From positions 124,001-188,000 of the forward strand of contig JAFUGG010000013.1 in assembly GCA_017469525.1 (NCBI GenBank): a DNA stretch of 64,000 nt, read 5' to 3'. Positions 42,805 through 49,528 of the stretch are shown here, one piece after another (position 1 is the first letter of the stretch; every line of letters starts with the position of its first letter). The notes beneath the pieces were generated by a model. The model was not told the DNA's origin, made no database searches, and worked only from the letters and a program-made list of their open reading frames with translations. The position numbers were made by a program, and so were the translations under genes. The stretch is from Bacteroidaceae bacterium. Lineage in GTDB: Bacteria; Bacteroidota; Bacteroidia; Bacteroidales; Bacteroidaceae.

Positions 42805-43794
42805 ATGAAAAAGTTTACTCTCATGGCCGTTGCTTCCTTGTTTGCAATGGCAGCAAGTGCACAGTCGGTGCAGATTTTCAGTGGCGGCGAGGTGGTTGGC
42901 CAGAAGGCGCTCAGCGAGGTTGACTCCATAGCCTTCAACGAGCAGGATGCGGGCAAGGCAGCGGCCACCCTCAAGAAGTCCTACATCACGATGGAGGTGG
43001 GCGAGCAGGTTGCCTACGACAAGATTCTCGACATGAACAACCTGACGCCAGACGAGCTCACTATTGTCAGCTCCGATGATGCCGTTGTCAGCCCCACCAG
43101 TTCCTATCTTGAGGCAAAGGCAGAAGGTTCTGCCGTCATCATGGTGTCGTACATCGGCGTGAAGGAACCTCTGCGTATTGTTGTCAAAGTCGGCAAATTT
43201 GGCGTGATGGTTGTCGATGACGTGTTTACCATTACAGGCAGAGGCACTGTTTCAAGCGGGACTATTTCTGCCGGCGGCTTCTCTGTCGGTCAGACCGTGA
43301 CACTTATGAGTCCGAGCACGTCCATCAACCCAATTACCACTGTGATAGCTGGTATTGAGATGTTCCATAAGACCGTGACATTTGCTACGACAGGAGATGC
43401 GGTAGGTCTTCTGCTTCGTGGCGTGGATAAATCAAATGTCGAGAGAGGTTCTGTTATTGTGGGTGGCACTTTCCCTGAATATGGAAGAAATTACACGATT
43501 AAGGCCAGGTTGTATGTTCTGACCAAAGCCGAAGGTGGTCGCCACACGCCATTCTTCGCTGGTTATCGTCCGCAAATGTACGTCAATTTAGAGGACTTTA
43601 CTGCCCCTGTCACTGCTCTTGGAAAGGTGGATGGCGAAACGGTTGATATGGTTTTGCCAGGACAAACCGTCGTCGATATCGAATTCACTTTCGCCTCTGA
43701 TGCCGCCGCAGTTCCCTGGACCTACCTCGGCCAGCCCTTCACGCTCCGCGAAGGCGGCAATACTATAGCCCGTGGTATCATCACCGGCTTTTGA
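42805..43794 (+). CDS. Secreted protein of EF-Tu domains 2 and 3 with Ig-like segment, no GTPase domain
   Basis: 329 residues from ATG 42805. Residues 1-20 are a signal peptide (MKKFTLMAVASLFAMAASAQ). Residues 21-45 are the short VQIFSGGEVVGQKALSEVDS segment common in Prevotella exported proteins. Residues about 57-128 look like a bacterial Ig-like (BIG2) domain. Residues about 131-220 are EF-Tu domain 2 (DVFTITGRGTV 139-149, GIEMF 183-187, GLLLRGV 201-207, VERG 212-215). Residues about 226-329 are EF-Tu domain 3 (EGGRHTPFF 243-251, GYRPQMY 253-259, LREGGNTIARG 314-324). The G domain (NKCD, DTPGH motifs) is missing. It cannot act in normal translation elongation. A role as surface-displayed adhesin, tRNA/RNA binder or decoy for EF-Tu-targeting toxins is speculation. 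Confidence 0.85.
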   Translation: MKKFTLMAVASLFAMAASAQSVQIFSGGEVVGQKALSEVDSIAFNEQDAGKAAATLKKSYITMEVGEQVAYDKILDMNNLTPDELTIVSSDDAVVSPTSSYLEAKAEGSAVIMVSYIGVKEPLRIVVKVGKFGVMVVDDVFTITGRGTVSSGTISAGGFSVGQTVTLMSPSTSINPITTVIAGIEMFHKTVTFATTGDAVGLLLRGVDKSNVERGSVIVGGTFPEYGRNYTIKARLYVLTKAEGGRHTPFFAGYRPQMYVNLEDFTAPVTALGKVDGETVDMVLPGQTVVDIEFTFASDAAAVPWTYLGQPFTLREGGNTIARGIITGF

Positions 43795-43808
43795 TGAGAC
43801 ATTACTAT

Positions 43809-43853
43809 AAACAGAAGAGCGCTCAGCCTTGATGGCTGGGCGCTCTTCTGTTT
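43809..43853. terminator. Bidirectional hairpin terminator
   Basis: AACAGAAGAGCGCTCAGCC and its complement around a TTGAT loop (43829-43833), 18-20 bp with one G-T pair. It separates the EF-Tu-domain gene (plus) from tRNA-Arg (minus). Confidence 0.9.
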
Positions 43854-43860
43854 GCTTAGT

Positions 43861-43933
43861 GACTCCGCTGGGATTCTAACCCAGGACCTTCAGAACCGGA
43901 ATCTGACGCTCTATACAGCTAAGCTACGGAGCC
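43861..43933 (-). tRNA. tRNA-Arg (anticodon CCG)
   Basis: On the minus strand: acceptor GGCTCCG/CGGAGTC, D stem GCTT/GAGC, anticodon stem TCAGA/TCTGA with loop TTCCGGT, T arm CTGGG-TTAGAAT-CCCAG. The anticodon CCG reads CGG. CCA not encoded. Confidence 0.93.
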
Positions 43934-43939
43934 AATTTC

Positions 43940-44029
43940 AATTCATAATTCTCAATTCACAATTATTTTCTTCGAGAGGAGTCGGGTCGTAACCTTAATT
44001 ATTAATTATGGATTGTGAATTATGAATTG
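43940..44029. repeat. Inverted blocks of 7-nt repeats between tRNA-Arg and the DUF3127 gene
   Basis: Left block 43940-43967: AATTCAT, AATTCTC, AATTCAC, AATTATT. Right block 43995-44029: TTAATTA, TTAATTA, TGGATTG, TGAATTA, TGAATTG. The blocks are roughly complementary, the same word family as the in-frame block at 41783-41817. Confidence 0.7.
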
Positions 44030-44030
44030 C

Positions 44031-44441
44031 TTAGAAAGGCAGTTCGTCTGTTGCGTCTGGTGCAGTAAATGGAACTGCATCGATGGGGGCTGCCTGTGCG
44101 ACGGGAGCGGCCTGGGGGGCAGCAGGAGCGGCTTGTGCCTCGGGAGCTGCAGCAGGTGCAGGAGCTGCCTGACCGCGATCTATGCGGAATGCACGGACGT
44201 CGTTGAACCAGCGGCCGTTGTACTCGTGTGCATCGATGTCGAAGTGAACCGTCAGCTCTTCGCCTACCTGAATATTGAAGGCGGCAAGACGGTCAACGCC
44301 AAAGACGTCGAACACCATCTTGCGGGGGTACTCACCCGGAACTTCCAATACAAACGACTTGGCCTTCCATTCGTTGCCCGTTCTGCTACTTACTCCGCCG
44401 CGCTCGTTGAACTCGGCTATAATTTTACCTGTTAATTCCAT
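44031..44441 (-). CDS. DUF3127 protein with SSB-like C-terminal tip
   Basis: 136 residues from ATG 44441. The N-terminal OB-fold-like DUF3127 domain (MELTGKIIAEFNERGGVSSR; PGEYPRKMVFDVFGVDRLAA, about 1-85) is followed by an Ala/Pro-rich linker (AAPAPAAAPEAQAAPAAP) and an acidic, aromatic end (DATDELPF), which mimics the protein-interaction tip of single-strand binding protein. A role in single-stranded DNA handling is inferred from this layout. Its promoter (44475-44482, minus) faces away from that of dnaN. Confidence 0.85.
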   Translation of the reverse strand: MELTGKIIAEFNERGGVSSRTGNEWKAKSFVLEVPGEYPRKMVFDVFGVDRLAAFNIQVGEELTVHFDIDAHEYNGRWFNDVRAFRIDRGQAAPAPAAAPEAQAAPAAPQAAPVAQAAPIDAVPFTAPDATDELPF

Positions 44442-44474
44442 TTTATTTGTGTGATAAATTTGTGAATATGGCTG

Positions 44475-44515
44475 CAAAGATACCAATAAAAGAGAAAAGT
44501 GAAAAGTGAAAAGTG
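44475..44515 (-). promoter_or_regulatory. -7 element for DUF3127 with 7-nt repeats upstream
   Basis: TATCTTTG on the minus strand at 44475-44482. The 7-nt units AAAAGAG, AAAAGTG x3 (44488-44515) occupy the space where the -33 region would be. Confidence 0.55.
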
Positions 44516-44554
44516 AAGAATTGTTTGTTTCATGCGTTTTTTTTATTCATTTTC

Positions 44555-44585
44555 TTTGTTATGGTACGAAAAAAGACTATCTTTG
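44555..44585 (+). promoter_or_regulatory. Promoter of dnaN
   Basis: TTTG (44555-44558), 19 nt, TATCTTTG (44578-44585), 34 nt before the dnaN ATG. Confidence 0.75.
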
Positions 44586-44619
44586 TCGTGCGAAAATGTA
44601 CACATAACTAATAAATAAC

Positions 44620-45744
44620 ATGAATTTCAAAGTATCAAGCACGGCTTTCTACAGCCGCCTGACTGCTGCCAGCAAGGTGATGGCAAGCAAGAACTCTATG
44701 CCCATCCTGGATTGTTTCCTGCTCGATGTGGCAAACGGCACAATCACAATCACTGCATCCGACAGCGAGAAGTATTTCATCACAACCGTTCCCACCATCG
44801 AGCAAAGCGGCGACGCACGCTTCTGCATTCCTGCAAAGACACTCATCGAGTCGATGAAGGAACTGGCTGAACAGCCCCTTAATATCGGCTACAACTCCGA
44901 GTCGCAGGAGGTGAAGGTGGTTCACAACTCCGGTTCGTTCGTCGTGATGGCAATGGACGCTGCTCCTTATCCCATGGCAAAAACCGTGAGCGACGATGCC
45001 ACACGCATCGAACTGCCTGCAAGCGTACTGCTCAATGGCATCAACCGTTGCCTCTTCGCCACTGCCAACGACGAGATTCGTCTCGTGATGAACGGCATCT
45101 ATGTCGATATCAAGCCCGACTGCATCGTGTTTGCCGGCACAGATGGCCGTAAGCTCGTGCGCAACACGAACCGTACCGTACAGAGCGGTCTCACCGCTGG
45201 TTTCATCCTGCAGAAGAAGGTGTCTGCCATCCTGAAGGCTGTCCTGACGAAGGAAGAGGAGAACATCACCATCGCCTTCGACAACGAGAAGGCTACCATC
45301 ACGTCTGCCGACATGACGATGCACTTCCGCCTCATCGAAGGTCGCTACCCGAACTACAACGCTGTCATCCCCGAGAATAATCCCTTCTCGGCAAATGTTG
45401 ACCGTCAGGCCCTGATGAGCGCCCTGAAGCGCGTCAGCGTCTTCTGCAACCAGAGCAGCGGCCTCGTCAAGCTCGAACTGGGCAACAACAACATCAAGCT
45501 GACCGGTCAGGACAACGAATATGCCACACGTGCCGAGGAGTTCATCCTCTGCGAATACACCAACAACCCCATCAGCATCGGCTTCAGCTGCACCTTCCTG
45601 CTCGAGATTGCAGGCATCCTGGACAGCGAGACGCTTAGGATAGAGGTGGCAGACCCCAGCCGTCCCGGCGTGATTCGTCCTGCCGACGACAACCCAGAGG
45701 ACGAGGTACTGATGCTCCTCATGCCGATGCGCGTAGAAGACTAA
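44620..45744 (+). CDS. dnaN: DNA polymerase III beta sliding clamp
   Basis: 374 residues, three similar domains of about 125. Seen: MNFKVSSTAFYSRLTAASKV, MPILDCFLLDVANGTITITA, ISIGFSCTFLLEIAGILDSE and the C-terminal EDEVLMLLMPMRVED, matching the family's final LMPMR. It encircles DNA and tethers the replicase. The next gene, a polymerase III epsilon-like exonuclease, starts 3 nt later. dnaA is not near. Confidence 0.96.
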   Translation: MNFKVSSTAFYSRLTAASKVMASKNSMPILDCFLLDVANGTITITASDSEKYFITTVPTIEQSGDARFCIPAKTLIESMKELAEQPLNIGYNSESQEVKVVHNSGSFVVMAMDAAPYPMAKTVSDDATRIELPASVLLNGINRCLFATANDEIRLVMNGIYVDIKPDCIVFAGTDGRKLVRNTNRTVQSGLTAGFILQKKVSAILKAVLTKEEENITIAFDNEKATITSADMTMHFRLIEGRYPNYNAVIPENNPFSANVDRQALMSALKRVSVFCNQSSGLVKLELGNNNIKLTGQDNEYATRAEEFILCEYTNNPISIGFSCTFLLEIAGILDSETLRIEVADPSRPGVIRPADDNPEDEVLMLLMPMRVED

Positions 45745-45747
45745 GCG

Positions 45748-46515
45748 ATGAAACTCAAGCTCGAGAAGCCCATCATCTTCTTCGACCTCGAGACGACTGG
45801 CCTCACGATAGGCAAGGACCACATTGTAGAGCTCTGCTACATACGCCTCGAGCCCAATGGCAACGAACGGGCTGAGACCATACGTTTCAACCCCGGCATC
45901 CATATCTCGAAGGAGAGCAGCGACATCCACGGCATCACGGACAGCGACGTGAAGGACTGTTCCACTTTTGCCGAGAAAGCAGAGGAACTGGCGAAAGTCT
46001 TTGAGGGCTGCGACTTGGCTGGCTACAACAGCAACCGCTTCGACGTGCCGATGCTTGCCGAGGAGTTCGCTCTCTGCGGCATCGACATACACATCAACGA
46101 AAGGCGTCTGGTTGATGTGCAGAACATCTTCCACAAGATGGAACAACGCACCCTCGTGGCTGCCTATAAGTTCTATTGCGGGAAGAACCTCGAGAATGCC
46201 CACAGTGCCCTGGCCGACACAAAAGCCACGCTCGAAGTACTCGAGGCACAGCTCGACAGATATTCAGAGCTCAAGAACGACGTCGCTTTCCTTGCCGACT
46301 TCAGCCAGCTTTTCCGAGGCGTTGACCTTGCCTTGCGATTTGTCTATGACGAGAACAATATCGAGATCATCAACTTCGGTAAGTACAAAGGACAAGCTGT
46401 GAAGGATGTACTCAAGAAAGACCCCAACTTCAAGCACTGGATGCTGCAAGGCGACTTTACGCACAACACGAAACAAACACTTGAACGACTCGCATTGAAG
46501 TATGCTGGAAAATAA
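45748..46515 (+). CDS. DnaQ-like 3'-5' exonuclease
   Basis: 255 residues. DEDDh motifs: IIFFDLETTGLTIGKDHIVE (Exo I, about 9-28), LAGYNSNRFDVPMLAEEFAL (Exo II, about 89-108) and AHSALADTKATLEVLEA (Exo III, about 151-167). The C-terminal part (NFGKYKGQAVKDVLKKDPNF) is a short extension found in the Bacteroidetes form. Probably proofreading or repair. It overlaps coaBC by 14 nt. Confidence 0.9.
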   Translation: MKLKLEKPIIFFDLETTGLTIGKDHIVELCYIRLEPNGNERAETIRFNPGIHISKESSDIHGITDSDVKDCSTFAEKAEELAKVFEGCDLAGYNSNRFDVPMLAEEFALCGIDIHINERRLVDVQNIFHKMEQRTLVAAYKFYCGKNLENAHSALADTKATLEVLEAQLDRYSELKNDVAFLADFSQLFRGVDLALRFVYDENNIEIINFGKYKGQAVKDVLKKDPNFKHWMLQGDFTHNTKQTLERLALKYAGK

Positions 46516-47701
46516 GAAGATATTACTTGGCATAACGGGAAGTATTGCTGCCTATAAAGCATGTCTTCTTGTTCGTCTGCTCATCAAGAAAGGAGCGGAG
46601 GTACAGGTTGTGATGACGCCTGCTGCAAAGGAATTCATCACGCCACTGACGCTCTCCACCTTGACGCAGAAGCCAGTCGTCAGCGAGTTCTTCGACCGCA
46701 GGGACGGCAGCTGGCATTCGCATGTCAACCTCGGCCTCTGGGCAGACGCCATGCTCATCGCTCCCGCTTCGGCAAGCACTATCGGAAAGATGGCAAATGG
46801 CATTGCCGACAACATGCTAGTCACAACTTATCTGAGCATGCGGGCACCTGTGTTTGTGGCTCCGGCAATGGACCTCGATATGTATGCCCATCCCTCCACG
46901 CAGGCCAACCTGCAGAAACTCATCGGCTACGGCAACCATATCATCGAACCGGTGACAGGTTTCCTTGCTTCAAAGCTGGAAGGCAAAGGTCGCATGGAAG
47001 AGCCGGAGAAGATTGTGGAAGCCCTGGAGCAGTTCTTTGCCAGCAGGCAAAGACTTTTGGGCAAGAAGGTGCTCATCACGGCAGGTCCCACCTACGAGAA
47101 GATTGACCCTGTCCGCTTCATCGGCAACTACAGCAGTGGTAAGATGGGATTTGCCCTGGCAGAAGTCTGTGCCGAGCAAGGAGCAGAGGTGACGCTCGTC
47201 AGCGGTCCTGTCATGTTGCAAGCAAAGCATCCCGGCATCAGGCGCATCGACGTGGAGAGTGCCCAGGAGATGTACGAGGCTGCGACGAAGCACTTCCCAA
47301 AGATGGACATCGCCATCCTCTGTGCTGCCGTGGCAGACTTCACACCCAAGACGACTGCCGACAAGAAGATAAAACGAAAGGGCGACAACCTGAAGCTCGA
47401 ACTTCAGCCCACGCAGGACATTGCCGCAGCCCTCGGTGCCATCAAGAAAAAGAAGCAGGTGTTGGTGGGCTTTGCCCTGGAGACGGACAACGAGCTCAAG
47501 AATGCCCAGGACAAGATGGAGCGCAAGAATTTCGACTTCATCGTCCTGAACAGCCTTCAGGACAAGGGAGCAGGCTTCCGTGTCGATACAAACAAGGTGA
47601 CCATCATAGACAAGCATCAGGGGCTTACCGCCTACGATACCAAGTCGAAACAGGAAGTGGCACGGGACATTATAGAACATCTGGTCAGGCAAATGAAATA
47701 A
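46502..47701 (+). CDS. coaBC: Bifunctional phosphopantothenoylcysteine decarboxylase / phosphopantothenate-cysteine ligase
   Basis: 399 residues. The N-terminal CoaC flavoprotein half has ILLGITGSIAAYKACLLVRL (about 6-25), IAPASASTIGKMANGIADNM and VFVAPAMDLDMYAHPSTQAN. The C-terminal CoaB half has LITAGPTYEKIDPVRFIGNY (about 198-217), SSGKMGFALAEVCAEQGAEV and FALETDNELKNAQDKMERKN. Two steps of coenzyme A synthesis. Close spacing on both sides suggests one transcript from dnaN. Confidence 0.95.
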   Translation: MLENKKILLGITGSIAAYKACLLVRLLIKKGAEVQVVMTPAAKEFITPLTLSTLTQKPVVSEFFDRRDGSWHSHVNLGLWADAMLIAPASASTIGKMANGIADNMLVTTYLSMRAPVFVAPAMDLDMYAHPSTQANLQKLIGYGNHIIEPVTGFLASKLEGKGRMEEPEKIVEALEQFFASRQRLLGKKVLITAGPTYEKIDPVRFIGNYSSGKMGFALAEVCAEQGAEVTLVSGPVMLQAKHPGIRRIDVESAQEMYEAATKHFPKMDIAILCAAVADFTPKTTADKKIKRKGDNLKLELQPTQDIAAALGAIKKKKQVLVGFALETDNELKNAQDKMERKNFDFIVLNSLQDKGAGFRVDTNKVTIIDKHQGLTAYDTKSKQEVARDIIEHLVRQMK

Positions 47702-47716
47702 TGAAAGAATGAGGAA

Positions 47717-48634
47717 ATGAATAAATTCAAGTATATCCTACTCTCGCTTCTTTGTTCAATGTTCAATGTTCAATGGTCAATGGTGAACGCTCAGGAGCTT
47801 GAGGCACGTGTGACCATCAATCATACACAGATTGAGGCCACGCGCACCGAAGTGTTCGATGCCTTGCAGACAAAGCTGACCGACTTCCTCAACAACCATA
47901 AGTGGACGGAGATACCCTTCCGTGAGAACGAGAAGATACAGTGCAACTTCAACATCACGGTCAATACTTACAAACAAGAGGAGAACACCTTTGAATGCAC
48001 TTTGCTGATGAACTGCAGCCGGCCCGTCTATGGTAGCACATACAACACGGTGACCTATGCTGTGAACGACGGTAACTTCACCTTCGAGTTCTCAGAGTTC
48101 GACCAACTTGAATACCAGGAGAACCAAATTGACAACAACCTCGTGGCTCTCCTTGCCTACTATGCCTATATGATAATCGGCATGGACCTCGACACGATGG
48201 CCCTGAAGGGAGGAACTGACTGTTTCCACGTTGCCGAGGACATTGCCACGGCTGGCGAGAATATGGGCTTCCCGGGGTGGAAAGCATTCGGCGACAGCGG
48301 TAACCGTTTCGGCCTGCTGAACGACTACATGGACGGCTCGATGGAGTGCATGCGCGAGTTCAATTATATCTATCATCGCAAGGGCCTCGACCGCATGGCA
48401 GAGGTTCCCGACAGTGCCCGCGCCACCATTGCCGATGCGCTGGAACTGCTTCATGAAGCCAATACGGCCAAGAATATGACCCGCGTGGCACAACTCTTCA
48501 CTGAGTACAAGCGCAACGAGCTTGTGAACATCTTCGAGAAGAAAGGCACACGCGAGGAGAAGGACAAAGCCTACGAAATACTCTTTGCCATCGATGCCTC
48601 ACAAAGCAACGAATGGGATAAGATAAAGAAGTAA
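47717..48634 (+). CDS. DUF4835 family exported protein
   Basis: 305 residues. The DUF4835 pattern is clear: QELEARVTINHTQIEATRTE, FLNNHKWTEIPFRENEKIQC, DQLEYQENQIDNNLVALLAY, AYMIIGMDLDTMALKGGTDC and LDRMAEVPDSARATIADALE. The core of the signal peptide (CSMFNVQWSMVNA) is not ordinary: it is read from five copies of a 7-nt repeat (47754-47788) and ends in an AxA-like cleavage site. The family is widespread in Bacteroidetes and found beside coaBC, as here; function unknown. Confidence 0.88.
   Translation: MNKFKYILLSLLCSMFNVQWSMVNAQELEARVTINHTQIEATRTEVFDALQTKLTDFLNNHKWTEIPFRENEKIQCNFNITVNTYKQEENTFECTLLMNCSRPVYGSTYNTVTYAVNDGNFTFEFSEFDQLEYQENQIDNNLVALLAYYAYMIIGMDLDTMALKGGTDCFHVAEDIATAGENMGFPGWKAFGDSGNRFGLLNDYMDGSMECMREFNYIYHRKGLDRMAEVPDSARATIADALELLHEANTAKNMTRVAQLFTEYKRNELVNIFEKKGTREEKDKAYEILFAIDASQSNEWDKIKK
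47754..47788 (+). repeat. 35-nt (5 x 7) repeat block forming a signal peptide
   Basis: GTTCAAT, GTTCAAT, GTTCAAT, GGTCAAT, GGTGAAC. It encodes the hydrophobic segment and part of the cleavage region of the DUF4835 protein's signal peptide. Confidence 0.85.
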
Positions 48635-48843
48635 ATCAATACATTATTATATATTAATAGTTTCGTAGGCAATCATACCGCCCGACTTCACTATTCACTA
48701 TTCCTTTAAACAGTCCGCCTTTGGCTTAAACAAAAAAGAATATAGCAGCAAAGACGCGTCCGCTTGAACCTTGTCCTTTCCAAATTCGCCAAAACAAAGA
48801 AAAGAAGACACTGGGAGTAAAGCTTAAGCGCTCACTCGGTTCG

Positions 48844-48932
48844 ACGTGGACTTTCTGCTCGTTTAAGAGTGCCTAAGTGTTTGGCGATACCAGGAAAGAA
48901 CGTAGACGAATGGAGTCCACGTTCTTTTTGTC
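48844..48932 (+). terminator. Possible structured RNA or terminator: paired ACGTGGACT/AGTCCACGT
   Basis: ACGTGGACT (48844-48852) is complementary to AGTCCACGT (48914-48922), followed by TCTTTTTGTCG. A second long-range pair joins TTCGCCAAAAC (about 48786) with GTTTGGCGA (about 48880). Part of the gene-free stretch 48635-49528. It might end the dnaN-DUF4835 transcript, but the 61-nt loop is unusual. Confidence 0.35.
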
Positions 48933-48996
48933 GTCTTAATTCAAGTTTCGGAAGTTAAATCGGAAGTGAAAATTTCCCCCGCCGGACAGCAATGAT

Positions 48997-49172
48997 TAGC
49001 ATTCATGGCTCAAAGTAATAGCATTCATGGCTCAAAGTAATAGCATTCATGGCTCAAAGTAATAGCATTCATGGCTCAAAGTAATAGCATTCATGGCTCA
49101 AAGTATTAGCATTCATGGCTCAAAGTATTAGCATTCCTTTTGCAGCAAAGAGGTATCCCTTTTGCAGTGATG
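48997..49172. repeat. 22-nt tandem repeat array H (8 units)
   Basis: Four perfect copies of the 22-mer that begins TAGCATTCATGGCTCAAAGT (48997-49084), two copies with one change (49085-49128), then two units that keep the 22-nt phase but change sequence to a CCTTTTGCAG word (49136-49145 and 49158-49167). Located between convergent genes in the gene-free stretch 48635-49528. Confidence 0.92.
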
Positions 49173-49310
49173 TATTGTGACTTATGGGAGGGCTTCGTCG
49201 TGCAGTGTTTAATTACATCAAAACCTTTGTGCCTTTTCTATTAAACATGAATTTACTATGCATTTGCCATGAATTATATTGGTTCTGTTCGGTTTGATTA
49301 CAAAATCCTT

Positions 49311-49494
49311 GTTCTGCCGGATTTGAATTCCCGCAGCATTGAATATAAGCATTTGCAATGCGAAAAGACAGAATTTCTTTGAGACTAATTGCGGGATTGC
49401 AAATTCCCACATTAAGTTGGGCCGGATTCTTGCGGTCCTGTAGGTGCGCAGGCGGAGGTCAAATCCGACCAACAGGGCATAACTCTTACGTCCT
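49311..49494. repeat. Dispersed palindrome-rich element, copy 2
   Basis: TTCTGCCGG, TTGAATATAAGCATTTGCAA, AGAATTTC, GGGATTGCAAATTCCC, then GTCAAATCCGACCAACAG: same block order as 42437-42572, with a further insertion near 49430-49455. Confidence 0.6.
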
Positions 49495-49528
49495 GCTTCG
49501 ACCCTATTTTCATTTCTGTCGGAAGCCT

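Noticed and set aside
42805-43794. CysN or another translation-factor-like GTPase as the source of the EF-Tu-like domains
   Set aside because: EGGRHTPFF, GYRPQMY and LREGGNTIARG are EF-Tu-specific and are not found in the CysN encoded at 29162-30595.
43861-43933. tRNA-Arg as the insertion site of an integrative element
   Set aside because: No integrase and no repeat of the tRNA 3' end is seen on either side.
48997-49172. CRISPR array
   Set aside because: The 22-mers are directly contiguous with no unique spacers, and no cas gene lies in the window. The other arrays have units of 12-14 nt and gaps of 8-10 nt, far too short for repeats and spacers.
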